From contig OZ012700.1 of NCBI GenBank assembly GCA_963942565.1, positions 669,157-733,156 on the forward strand: a DNA stretch of 64,000 nt. The letters run 5' to 3'. The notes under the pieces are model-generated. The model searched no databases. It was given only the letters and a program-made list of their open reading frames with translations, and was not told where the DNA came from. A program made the position numbers and the translations under genes. The first letter of the stretch is position 1, and each line of letters starts with the position of its first letter. Shown piece by piece: positions 48,060 through 58,979 of this stretch. The stretch comes from Maea johnstoni. Its lineage: Eukaryota; Annelida; Polychaeta; Spionida; Magelonidae.

Positions 48060-49179
48060 TAGCAGGGTCACTCCCATTGCACTAGCCTAACTGGTAAGAT
48101 TGTAATAGTATGCTATGCTCTAGGTCACCACATGGACACTTAGCGGGGTCACTCCTATTGCACTAGCCTGAATGGCCTAACTGGTAAGATTGTAATATAA
48201 TGCTATGCTCTAGGTCACCACATGGACACTTAGCAGGGTCACTCCTATTGCACTAGCCTGAGTGGCCTAACTGGTAAGATTGTAATATAATGCTATGCTC
48301 TAGGTCACCACATGGACACTTAGCGGGGTCACTCCTATTGCACTAGCCTGAGTGGCCGAACTGGTAAGATTGTAATATAATGCTATGCTCTAGGTCACCA
48401 CATGGACACTTAGCGAGGTCACTCCTATTGCACTAGCCTGAGTGACCTAACTGGTAAGATTGTAATATAATGCTATGCTCTAGGTCACCACATGGACACT
48501 TAGCCGGGTCACTCCTATTGCACTAGCCTGAGTGGCCTAACTGGTAAGATTGTAATATAATGCTATGCTCTAGGTCACCACATGGACACTTAGCAGGGTC
48601 ACTCCTATTGCACTAGCCTGAGTGGCCTAACTGGTAAGATTGTAATATAATGCTATGCTCTAGGTCACCACATGGACACTTAGCCGGGTCACTCCTATTG
48701 CATTAGCCTGAGTGGCCTAACTGGTAAGATTGTAATATAATGCTATGCTCTAGGTCACCACATGGACACTTAGCAGGGTCACTCCTATTGTACTAGCCTG
48801 AGTGGCCTAACTGGTAAGATTGTAATATAATGCTATGCTCTAGGTCACCACATGGACACTTAGCAGGGTCACTCCTATTGCACTAGCCTGAGTGGCCTAA
48901 CTGGTAAGATTGTAATATAATGCTATGCTCTAGGTCACCACATGGACACTTATCAGTGTCACTCCTATTGCACTAGCCTGAATGGCCTAACTGGTAAGAT
49001 TGTAATATAATGCTATGCTGGCTAGGTCACCACATGGACACTTAGCGGGGTCACTCCTATTGCACTAGCCTGAGTGGCCGAACTGGTAAGATTGTAATAT
49101 AATGCTATGCTCTAGGTCACCACATGGACACTTAGCAGGGTCACTCCTATTGCACTAGCCTGAGTGACCTAACTGGTAA
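48060..49179. repeat. 90-bp satellite, about 12 copies
   Basis: The unit contains GGTCACTCCTATTGCACTAG, CCTGAGTGGCCTAACTGGTA, AGATTGTAATATAATGCTAT and GCTCTAGGTCACCACATGGA. The period is exactly 90 bp from 48121 to 48931, with a few substitutions per copy; the first unit is shorter and one late unit has a GGC insertion. Each unit contains TGGCCTAACTGG, which fits the pol III box A consensus, but no good box B is seen. The array resumes at 51921 after an insertion. Confidence 0.95.
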
Positions 49180-51920
49180 GGCCAGTCCAATTCATTTACT
49201 TGTCTTACGAGCCCCGGCGCCAGGAAATGGGCCATTTTGAAATAAAAAAAGAAGTTGAAAAATGTTTTGTTTTTTTTTATTATTATTTTTTTATGCGTCT
49301 GCCGACTCAGGCTAGCATCAATCATCCCAGTCTTGACAAAGGCTTATGTCTCACTAGCCTCTGAAGTCAGAGAATGAGTGCCACTTAAACTATCGTAAAA
49401 CTCCCATTTAAATACTTCTCCGGAGGAGCACATGGTGACGGTCTCTGACGGACATTGTTATGCGCGTTCAATTTCAAAGACAGGCCGGGGAACAGGCCGG
49501 CCTATTACCGGCAGGCAGTTAATGGTCTTCACGCATAATAGGCACATCTGGTACAAAGAGGAATGTCAAACAAACGCACATCTTTACGATATCTTTACGG
49601 GTGATTGCCGCTGTTGTGAAGTGTCTTCATGATGGGAGTAGGTCTGGACCAGACTGTCTGGTACTTGACCACTCATTTAATAGAGCTTAAACAACACATA
49701 GGGCTGGCACTTGACCTGTGACATAAAGAGTACTCAAGTGCCAGCAGGCCTCAACGCTAACTCAAAATGATACTGGCCTGGCTGTAGGACCAGTAACAGG
49801 ATTATGAAACTGGGTGCCTAAAATTGGCAGTTGTAAAATTTCTGGGCATCCAAAATTTTAAGGGGGACAACAATATACTTAGATTTCAACCATGAACATG
49901 TATAAATTTATCAAAATAAGGCATGATATACATATACAATAGCATGGGAATTATATGGAGATGAAAAAATTCAATTATATGCTTGAGATTGACACTTTAA
50001 GAAATTCTTCACAAAAAAATGTGGCAGGCCTCAACGCTAACTCAAAATGATACTGGCCCTGTAGGACCAGTAACACCTAGCATCTACTGGTCCTGCAAAA
50101 TGTTTACTGGCCCTACCTTTTTTCTTTAACATTACAAGAAAGAGCATTGCATAAGATTCACCACAACACTTATCTTTACAAATTTTATCTTCATTTATTT
50201 CAAAAACAATTGGGGACATTCTCAGGGGGAAGCTTTTTAACAAGAATGTCTCCAAATGTTTACTGGCCCTGTAGGACCAGTTGAGGTCTTTTTTTACTGG
50301 CCGGAAGCTGTTTTTGGGAATTTTTACTGGCCTGGGGCCATAAGTTCACCCTAATAGTGTTGAGCCCTGGCCAGTCAAAAGACAAGTTTCTTGTAAAGGC
50401 TGCTTGTCAAATGTAAGTCTGGTGTATTTAAAGGTTAATACCAGTTAAGCTGGTAATTTTTCATTTTTTGTCAGTCAAAATTACCACATTTCTAGCAACT
50501 ACCTGTTAACACAAAATGTATACAGATGTCTGTATGGGGCCTTGCAAATGCTTTTGTGATCCAAGGAGGTGCCTGGAGGACTGTCCCTATTTTGATCTGA
50601 GAGGTGTATTTCCCCAACAGAAAACTATTAGAACTTATCTTAGATTCTTTATCCAGGAAGTCCAGTGTTTTATCAGAAATGAACTGATAGGAAGTTCTTC
50701 ATTCATACATGTGTATGTTAGTGCACCTTGTGTAAATGCACTTATAATAAAATATATAATTATAGAGGGAGCCCCACTTAGATCTTGACGTTTTAATGTA
50801 GAGTAATTTTGTCATTTTTATTGCATTTATATTCATTCACTTATCAATACATAGTAGTAACATCAAGTCATAGAACTTTGCCTTTAGATATGAAAATTAG
50901 AATACTTCGAAAAAGGATCAATATCCCTGTAGCCTGAAGGGTGGGAGATATACATCCTCGAATCTGAGGCCACATCATTTATAAATGCTTGTATTTGATT
51001 GAATCACCCTCATGAAATAAATGGTATTATAATAATTGTTATAATTCCTCATTTGTGTTTCAAATGTTTCTGCAATTGTATTTTTCTTGGAGATAATACC
51101 AAAATATGTGTTTTTGGGTGGGACAGGCATGAATAGTACATAATAGGCTGCAAGCTGTTGAGTGAACTCAGGTACAGCTTGATTGATTTATTTTTTTGGT
51201 AGAATTCAAAGTATTTTGCTTATTTTTAATGCACTCTAAACAACATATATTTATGTGTACCCTAGGGTCATGCCCCTTTTTATTTGTAATTAGTCTAAGT
51301 GTTCTTATTTGTTAGTATGCTGTACTATTAATTCTTTATAGTTGAAACTTTGAATACAACTGGGTGGGCTATTGTGTTCTATACTATGGTAGTCATAAAT
51401 TAAAAATATAAACATGTGAAATAAACTGATTATATTTGCGAATTCTATTTGATTTGTTCATGGCAATGAATCATGACAATGAGTCAGGGCTCAACACTAG
51501 CACTAGCCCCGGGCTGGTGAAAGTCCCAAAAACCTAGACGAGGGCTATACTAGTCCATGAAACCATTGCTAAACTGGCTGTTCATATCTTAAACCATTTG
51601 GGATAGGGCTATTTGAAGGTAAGATGGGTTAACTTGTATAACTTATGATGATGATGAATAACTATGAGTTGGTATTCATGAATCTCGGTGCATTATTTGA
51701 AAGTTTATAATTGATTTCATTCAAAATACTTGGTTCTTGCAATGCATATTTTTAAAACTTGCACTTTTTTTTTTTTTTTTTTGGGGTCTGACAGAAAATT
51801 TCTCAACCACTTACGTCCGTAAGACACCAAAGTCGACTTTTTTTTTTTTTTTTTTTGGAGTCTGACAGGATTTTTTTTTCCAAAAAAGCTCGTAAGACAA
51901 GTAATTAAATTGGAGTGGCC
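49180..51920. mobile_element. Harbinger-like DNA element with TAA target duplication, 2741 bp
   Basis: The left end GGCCAGTCCAATTCATTTAC and the right end, in reverse complement GGCCACTCCAATTTAATTAC, pair over 33 bp with three mismatches, both continuing TTGTCTTACGAGC. TAA flanks both sides (49177-49179, 51921-51923), and the uninterrupted satellite unit reads GGTAAGATTG, proving the empty site. A 3-bp TWA target and GG-starting TIRs fit PIF/Harbinger. No transposase or Myb-like ORF is seen. A fragment of hAT-like family A lies inside (49800-50015), with CAGG(C/G)CTCAAC termini near 49745, 50024 and 50360 that hint at a further nested element. T-rich duplicated tracts precede the right end (51770-51885). 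Confidence 0.75.
49800..50015. mobile_element. Fragment of hAT-like family A
   Basis: AACTGGGTGCCTAAAATTGG and ATAAGGCATGATATAC match the reverse complement of 55407-55718; the terminal TIRs are missing. Confidence 0.7.
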
Positions 51921-51953
51921 TAAGATTGTAATATAATGCTATGCTGGCTAGTA
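51921..51953. repeat. Last partial unit of the 90-bp satellite
   Basis: TAAGATTGTAATATAATGCT plus ATGCTGGCTAG continues the unit interrupted at 49179. Confidence 0.9.
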
Positions 51954-52719
51954 TAATTCAAACCCTGTGGCTGACCATGCAGGAGGAAATAATGAAAGAT
52001 ATCAGCTAATTATTAGTGAAAAAATAAAGCATCCCACAAGTTTTATAATCTTTATTCAATGTTCTTAGAGCAGTACACAGGAGTTCATTGATCATCATTG
52101 CAGTAATTCATATAATTGTATACATTCACTACATAAGTTGAAATGTCATACCTTCAGAATTTGAGGTAGGGTTAGTACATCTCTGAGTAGTACTATTGAA
52201 TAGCAGGTGCTACTAACATTCTTGGCAAGTAGAAGCTATAGGTAATAGTTATAACCAGGGGAAACTATAGATACCCTACTTGAAATGCATTTCAATCATG
52301 ATATCTTACAGAATGTATCTCATTATCAATTTTAGGCTTTACCGAAATATTGCCTGTCTTAAAGACTGGCACCAATTTACAGAAAGGATAACAGTGCTTC
52401 GAGTTTGATTGGTTGGTTGTATTTTCAACTTAAGCCCAAATATCAAGGAACAGCACAACCATAATGACTGCTAAGTTTCAGTGCTAGAAAAACAAGGTCA
52501 CAATATCAACATAGATCCTCAGTATGTCATAGCTACTGATGTTCTACTAATAGATGATAGTCAGCTATTCTTTGGAATGCACCTGTTGAGGAGATTTCAG
52601 TCAGTGAAAGTATAGGGCAGTATATAATAATGAAGTAAGGAGGGACAAGTGACCAGAGACTAAACTATTCAGGTCTAGACATAGAAAACACAATCATCAA
52701 AGATGTAATAGGTTTCTAC
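51954..52719. other. 3' flank of the 15-finger gene
   Basis: No supported ORF or repeat. The part near 52719 is likely the 3' UTR of the minus-strand gene. Confidence 0.4.
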
Positions 52720-54123
52720 TTAAAGATCATGATTTTCCTGCTTAATGGCTTGAGTGTCAGTATTGTCATCATGTTCTTGTTTCATAGGAACACACTGTCC
52801 TTTCACAACAACCCACTGCTGTGGTTCCACTGACTCTGGATCTTTAGTGTGAGGGGTCTGCTCTGAGTGTGACTTCATATGCTGTTGTAGGTATGAGGTT
52901 GTGGTAAATGTCTCACCACATACCACACATTGGAATGGCCTTTCTTCAGTATGAATTTCATTATGCTCTATCAGATGTGATGACTTGGAGAATGTTTTAT
53001 CACATATCTCACACTGAAATGGTCTTTCTCCTGTGTGAGTTCTTTTATGTTTGTTAAGACTTCCATACTGGGAGAATGTTTTATCACATATATCACATTG
53101 AAGTGGTCTTTCTCCTGTGTGAATTCTCTGATGTTGCATCAGATTTGGGGATGAGGAAAATGCTTTATCACATTCCTTACATTGATATGGTTTTTCTCCT
53201 GTGTGAATTCTCTTATGTTCTATCAGATTTGCAGACCGGGAGAATGCTTTATCACATATGTCACACTTGAATGGTCTTTCTCCTGTGTGAATTATCTTAT
53301 GCTGTACCAGTTGTGAAGACCAGGAGAATGCTTTACCACACATCTCACAATGGAATGGTTTTTCTCCTGTGTGAATTCTTTCATGCTTTTTCAAATGTGA
53401 ATGCTGAGTGAACGTTTTATCACATATCTCACACTTGAATGGTCTTTCTCCTGTGTGGATTCTTTTATGCTGTATCAGATTTGAAGAATTGGAGAATGTT
53501 TTATCACATAACTCACATCGGAATGTTTTCTCTCCTGTGTGAATTATCTTATGTTGCATCAGATTTGAGGATGAGGAGAATGCTTTATCACATATCTCAC
53601 ACTGGAATGGTCTTTCTCCTGTGTGAGTTCTTTTATGTTTGTTTAGACTTCCATATTGGGAGAATGTTTTATCACATATATCACATTGAAGTGGTCTAGC
53701 TCCTGTGTGAATTCTCTGATGTTGCATCAGATTTGGGGATGAGGAAAATGCTTTATCACATTCCTTACATTGATATGGTTTTTCTCCTGTGTGAATTCTC
53801 TTATGTTCTATCAGATTTGCAGACCGGGAGAATGCTTTATCACATATGTCACACTGGAATGGTCTTTCTCCTGTGTGAATTATCTTATGCTGTACCAGCT
53901 GTGAAGACCAGGAGAATGCTTTACCACACATCTCACAATGGAATGGTTTTTCTCCTGTGTGAATTCTTTCATGCTTTTTCAAATGTGAATGCTGAGTGAA
54001 CGTTTTATCACATATATCACACTGGAATGGTCTTTCTCCTGTGTGGATTCTTTTATGCTGTATCAGATTTGAATTCTTGGAGAATGTTTTATCACATAAC
54101 TCACACCGGAATATTCTTTCCAT
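52720..54123 (-). CDS. C2H2 zinc-finger protein, 15 fingers with a recent 7-finger duplication
   Basis: A 467-residue ORF starting MERIFRCELCDKTF. The frame is open a little further to a GTG at 54153, but the ATG at 54123 sits where the other family members start (QTME). It has 15 Kruppel fingers with TGE(R/K)PF linkers and all ligands visible, predicted to bind DNA in the nucleus. Fingers 1-7 and 8-14 are the same series, offset exactly 588 bp (7 x 84); two fingers are identical in protein and only the last differs much. The tail has ESVEPQQWVVV, VPMKQE and AIKQEN; Met in the first motif keeps a hydrophobic residue before Lys. Last finger and tail are closest to the 12-finger gene, so these two form one subfamily. 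Confidence 0.87.
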   Translation of the reverse strand: MERIFRCELCDKTFSKNSNLIQHKRIHTGERPFQCDICDKTFTQHSHLKKHERIHTGEKPFHCEMCGKAFSWSSQLVQHKIIHTGERPFQCDICDKAFSRSANLIEHKRIHTGEKPYQCKECDKAFSSSPNLMQHQRIHTGARPLQCDICDKTFSQYGSLNKHKRTHTGERPFQCEICDKAFSSSSNLMQHKIIHTGEKTFRCELCDKTFSNSSNLIQHKRIHTGERPFKCEICDKTFTQHSHLKKHERIHTGEKPFHCEMCGKAFSWSSQLVQHKIIHTGERPFKCDICDKAFSRSANLIEHKRIHTGEKPYQCKECDKAFSSSPNLMQHQRIHTGERPLQCDICDKTFSQYGSLNKHKRTHTGERPFQCEICDKTFSKSSHLIEHNEIHTEERPFQCVVCGETFTTTSYLQQHMKSHSEQTPHTKDPESVEPQQWVVVKGQCVPMKQEHDDNTDTQAIKQENHDL

Positions 54124-54307
54124 GGTCTGTGGTCCTTTTAAGTGTAACTCCACCTTTAAAATTTAAAAAAGATATGCATTAGAGTTCAACGTCACCTTTC
54201 TCAGGAAAAGGTGATTACAATTGTATTCCACAGATAGCTTTCTCAGTCGTCCATATGGCTTCAACTTCAGCGCCTATTGACATCACACGCTGGAAGGAAT
54301 GTCAGTC

Positions 54308-54597
54308 AAAGCGGTCCAGGATGAAACAGTCTTTGTCCAGATCGGTCCATCTAAGATGATTCTTTTATAATACATTAACTATAGCTAGAACAAAATATGC
54401 GGATTAGTTAGTTAGAACTGCCACAAATTATACTACCTGTCTATCAATTCTAGTTTAAATATGTTGCGAAATGACAATTTTGCAACATGTTGAATTTTGT
54501 AGTAATACAAGTACTTTGAGATACTGTGCAATAATCTCCTCGATCGATTTGACCAATGACCGGTTGAAGCAGAGACTGTTTCAACCTGGACCGCTTT
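54308..54597. mobile_element. MITE, 290 bp, upstream of the 15-finger gene
   Basis: The left end AAAGCGGTCCAGGATGAAAC and the right end, in reverse complement AAAGCGGTCCAGGTTGAAAC, extend to CAGTCT (about 26 bp, one mismatch). The TSD is not clear. Its middle (54415-54520) resembles 61810-61905. Confidence 0.7.
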
Positions 54598-54870
54598 AAC
54601 CTGCCACTGACTGCTGGAAGGGCTTAACACTTATGCTGCTGGCGGCTAATTTGGCCAATACAAAATGATGCAAAACAACCTAAAAATGACTGAAACCTTG
54701 GCAAATGGGTACTCATCTGAGAGCACTCAGCGAGAGCTATCCAATGAATACTAAAATGACAGGGTTTAGATGGTTTTCACAAATCTCTGCATTCTTGTGC
54801 TTTTGACAAAAGTAGCCTCAGCATTGGAAGGGCTTAACCATGGGGCCTATGGTAATTGGGCTCTGATGGC

Positions 54871-55406
54871 GCTAGGTAGGCAGGCCTATGGCTATGTGAT
54901 TCAGAGAATATACAAAGAGGTAGGATGTAACTCTGTTAGAGCTAGGAGCCTGTATATTTAGCCCTCTGATCCTAGGTAGGCCTATGGCTATGTGATTCAA
55001 AGAATATACAAAGAGGTGGGATGTAACTCTGTTAGAGCTAGGAGCCTGTATATTTAGCCCTCTGATCCTAGGTAGGCCTATGGCTATGTGATTCAAAGAA
55101 TATACAAAGAGGTGGGATGTAACTCTGTTAGAGCTAGGAGCCTGTATATTTAGCCCTCTAATCCTAGGTAGGCCTATGGCTATGTGATTCAAAGAATATA
55201 CAAAGAGGTGGGATGTAACTCTATTAGAGCTAGGAGCCTGTACATTCAGCCCTCTGATCCTAGGTAGGCCTATGGCTATGTGATTCAAAGAATATACAAA
55301 GAGGTGGGATGTAACTCAATTAGAGCTAGGAGCCTGTATATTTAGCTCTCTGATACTAGGTAGGCCTATGGCTATGTGATTCAAAGAATATACAAAGAGG
55401 TGGGAT
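54871..55406. repeat. 96-bp minisatellite, first block
   Basis: The unit contains TAGGTAGGCCTATGGCTATG, TGATTCAAAGAATATACAAA, GAGGTGGGATGTAACTCTGT and TAGAGCTAGGAGCCTGTATA; starts at 54973, 55069, 55165, 55261 and 55357 give a 96-bp period. The period is a multiple of three, which explains the open antisense frame. It resumes at 55719 and 58775. Confidence 0.93.
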
Positions 55407-55718
55407 CATGGTCTTAGCCAGCAGGGCGTCTGGTGCCTTTTTGGACACCAAAACCCTTAAAAAGAACCCCTCAGGACACCCAATTTTTTTAATGTGGAAT
55501 TTCTAAAAATCTCAATCTCAAGCTTATAATTGAATTTTTTCATCTCCTTATAATTCCCATGACATTGTTTAATGATATCATGCCTTATTTAGATGAATTT
55601 ATAATGTTTATGGTTGAAATATGAGTATATTGTGATCCCCCTTAAAAATTTGGACACCCAAAAATTTAACAACTGCCAATTTTAGGCACCCAGTTTCTAA
55701 ATCCTGGCTAAGACACTG
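55407..55718. mobile_element. hAT-like family A, complete short copy, 312 bp
   Basis: The left end CATGGTCTTAGCCAG and the right end, in reverse complement CAGTGTCTTAGCCAG, are TIRs. The perfect 8-bp TSD GGTGGGAT (55399-55406, 55719-55726) splits a minisatellite unit that is otherwise continuous. No coding capacity. Confidence 0.85.
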
Positions 55719-55814
55719 GGTGGGATGTAACTCTGTTAGAGCTAGGGGCCTGTATATTTAGCCCTCTGATCCTAGGTAGGCCTATGGCTATGTGATTCAA
55801 AGAATATACAAACG
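55719..55814. repeat. 96-bp minisatellite, second block
   Basis: Begins with the TSD copy and runs to ATATACAAA, where the next element starts. A last partial unit follows at 58775-58815. Confidence 0.9.
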
Positions 55815-55990
55815 CAGGGTTGGGTCTTTGCTGCCAGAAACCTATTTCTGGCAGGACGGCGCCTTTTACTAGTTTCTGGCAACAGAAATGCCAGAAACTC
55901 TAGAGATGTGATTTAACACATTAATATGCTTGAAATGGAAGAATTAGTGATAACTTATGGTGACAGAAAACAATATATGTATATAAATAT

Positions 55991-56882
55991 GCTGTAGAAT
56001 AGGTATATATCGCACTACAAAAAATCCGCGAAAAAAAACGATTTTTCGGTTTTTCGCGTGTGCTTTATTTCGCGAACGAGTTCTACAGTGCCATCTGTTG
56101 AACCAAACAGTAATCACAAAATGTAAAGATTTGGTGGCCATCTTACGGCCATAACTTGGCACAAGTTTCCCCAAAATTGTTAAAGTAAATATGTGAATTA
56201 TAATATGATACCTTGGTGACTTATTCAAAAGTTACCAATGTATCATATTATACTGATTTAGTAAAGTTATTGCAAGCATTTCTCTTCGTTTCAGCCTCGG
56301 ATCGGCTATGGGTGAATTTCACGCTATAGCCGTAGCCCGTATATATACCCGCCAACTTCAAATTCATCCTTGCCGTAAATTGGCAAACATTCAATTCACG
56401 GCAAAAACAATTTCATCATTTTTTAAAAATGTACCTTATTCTGATAATTATCAACATACACATATATGTATGTTGATAATTGATCAATTAAATCCATCGC
56501 AACAGCCGTCTCTTTTTTGTGATAGAGTCTATTGTGCAATGACGGCAGCCATCTTGCTTCTCGTAAGAAATCTGTAACTTGGCACAGGTATCCCCAAAAT
56601 CGGACAGGTAAGTATGCAAATGATAATGTAATACATTAGTAACTTGTTTATAAGTTACCAATGTATAATATTATAATGGTTTTGTTAAGCTATTTGACAT
56701 ATTTTTCTTCGTTTCAGCCACAACCGTCTAGGGGGGAAATTCACCGACCGACGCGCCATCACCTCCAGTGGTGGATATCGTAACTAAGCACCCAAAAGAT
56801 CGCGTGTGATAAGATCGCAAGGGCGATACTAGTTCGCATATTCGCGAAATAATCACACTCGCGACTTTGCCTGTTCTACAGT
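55991..56882. mobile_element. Nested TIR element, about 0.89 kb, with an internal tandem duplication
   Basis: GCTGTAGAATAGG at the left and CCTGTTCTACAG at the right are inverted repeats, both followed inward by TCGCGAA-type motifs. A unit of about 426 bp is present twice (around 56110-56300 and 56530-56725; ACTTGGCACA...CCCCAAAAT and TTTTTCTTCGTTTCAGCC). A TA target is possible but not proven. Confidence 0.55.
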
Positions 56883-56887
56883 ATATA

Positions 56888-56923
<36 letters not shown>

Positions 56924-57600
56924 ACTATACAATTTTAATAAAACTGAACTCTATACATTTGAATAACTACATAGACATGTAGAAGATGAATTAGTATCCA
57001 TATCAGATGGTATCTGCTAATTTACTGCTTCATTTGGAATTGCTTCATATCATACAATAGGTAGATAGTTAATGTCATAATACTTGTAAACAGTTATAAT
57101 ATACGTACAACTTTTAACCTCATCTGAGCTTAAAACCACAACTTAATACAAAGTCACATCAATATTTTCATTGGAAATTTTAAGAGGCATTAACTCTATG
57201 CTGCAATAGATAAAATAAAATCCCCAGGCTAGCTTCCCTATCAAGAACTGCAATTATGAGCCTGAACAACATTCATGCTGACCTTGTCAATCATGGTTTG
57301 TTTTCTCATACAAACAAATGCTGTCAATTTGGCTTGTACAATTAACCCTTTGAGACCTGACAAAACTTCCTTTTCACAAATTGCAATTATGAGAGCGGAC
57401 ATGTACATTATCCACACTCTCAGGCCACCATTGTGTAAGTTTTCTTTTACCATGAATTATAATGCTCAGGCACATCTACTGAATCAACAAGGCATTAATG
57501 AATAGATAGAGTAGTAAGAGAACCACTGTGACCCTGACAAACATTTCTCTCAAGACATGCTATTATAAACTTGAAATCCAAAATTATCATTGTTTAAGTG

Positions 57601-58385
57601 TAAGGCTGCATACCAGTACTCGGTAATCTTTATCACCGGTGAAGCCATCATCGATATCCGGTGAAAAACCGGTGAAAAAACGTTTGGATTTTCACACGGT
57701 TTCGTTAACGGTAATCTAAGGTAGTAGGGACGCACTTCAGCCAATCTAAAATGGCCCTTGAACCTGCTGGCTTAAGTATCTGAATAGCTTTGGCCCTTTA
57801 TCAGTTTATGGACAGACAGTCACAGCCGCTCACCGCTCCCAGACAGCAAGTGCCCGGCCCCACTAATAAGGTCAAAGGTCAGGTTTCCTCACAGATAATA
57901 CATCGTTGCAATCACTTCCTGGTCCAATGCTAGCTTATTTTAGTAACTCAGTAGTACAGTGGGAGCCTGTGTGTGTGCCTCCCAAAATAAAATATATAAC
58001 AATAATAATAAATGACTCATTAGAGAGAGAAAAATGCTGCCAAGTCTAACCTGGTAATATGCAACAAAGGCAAAATGTAGGATTCTTTATTGCATACCAC
58101 TTCATTGATATCATATCACTTCACTATTATGAAGAACAATATTGTAGTAATTCTGAAATAAAAAGAAACATCACCTGAAACTACTGTTCTTCATCTTTTT
58201 GAATATATATTTTTTGTAGCTATATGAAATGAATTATATGATATTTGAGCTGTGTAAAACTAAGATTTGGCTATAACAGTCAGAAACTTGACACATTTCC
58301 ATGCCATTGAGAGTCGCATTATCGTTAATTATTGTATCGTTTTGTCTTATCGTTATCGGTTCATTTTAAACGATATGCAGCCCCA
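57601..58385. mobile_element. hAT-like element D nested in element C, 785 bp
   Basis: The left end TAAGGCTGCATACC and the right end, in reverse complement TGGGGCTGCATATC, are TIRs; the 8-bp TSD TTTAAGTG is perfect (57593-57600, 58386-58393). No transposase. Confidence 0.75.
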
Positions 58386-58774
58386 TTTAAGTGTTCTGAC
58401 ATGAATCACATAGGTCAGGTATTTTGGCACAGATCAGGACTGACAATGAATTTGATAATTAGTAGCAATACATGACCTGTATGTAGTCATGGAGTTTATG
58501 CACACATTTAGAAATCAAGTTCATGTCTCCTGCGTAGCATCCTGTAGCAGAAGACTAGCTTAGTTACTTTCTCAGGTGAGTGGATTAAGCTACTATGCAT
58601 TTCCTAGCTGTATTTTGACTATTTTGACGGGAAAAGAAAACTCATTTTATGTTGTGTGTTTTATGTCATTCTGTTTCTGGCGAATTAAGTGCCAGAAACG
58701 TATTTCTGGCAGGACCCCAGAAACTGGTTTCTGGCAAGGTAAAAACCTTCCTTTGGCGTAAATTGCCAACCCTG

Positions 58775-58815
58775 ATACAAAGAGGTGGGATGTAGCTCTG
58801 TACGAGCTAAGAGTT
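58775..58815. repeat. 96-bp minisatellite, last partial unit
   Basis: ATACAAAGAGGTGGGATGTA continues the unit interrupted at 55814. Confidence 0.85.
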
Positions 58816-58979
58816 TGACATTCTTATGTTATTGTTACCTGACCTCTTAGCCCTGCCTTCCACGTATTGACAAATCTGTGGGTGCACAGATGTGCTGCCT
58901 AAAGCTTACATTTAATGATGCCTTGCCTTCTCAGCCATATATCCCTACGGCTCAGTGTCAAAATATTTTTTGATCTGTG

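Larger units (their letters stand above)
55815..58774. mobile_element. hAT-like element C with CAGGGTTGG termini, 2960 bp including nested insertions
   Basis: CAGGGTTGG at the left and CCAACCCTG at the right form 9-bp TIRs typical in form for hAT. The TSD is ATACAAAG on the right and ATACAAACG on the left (one extra base). Subterminal GCCAGAAAC/GTTTCTGGC motifs occur in both orientations near both ends. It contains other elements at 55991-56882 and 57601-58385. The remaining interior has no recognised ORF. Confidence 0.7.

Noticed and set aside
48121-48210. tRNA gene in the satellite unit
   Set aside because: Box A fits but no box B, acceptor stem or T-loop could be drawn.
48060-49179. CRISPR-like array
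   Set aside because: The whole 90-bp unit repeats with no variable spacers; it is a eukaryotic satellite.
50516-50788. 90-residue Cys-containing ORF inside the Harbinger-like element
   Set aside because: The Cys spacing fits no known finger, there is no support from other copies in the window, and it is likely a chance ORF.
54124-54153. Upstream extension of the 15-finger gene
   Set aside because: The extension begins with GTG, not ATG, and the ATG at 54123 aligns with starts of the other family members.
54872-55288. 138-residue antisense ORF with four repeats
   Set aside because: It exists only because the 96-bp minisatellite unit is a multiple of three without stops in one frame.
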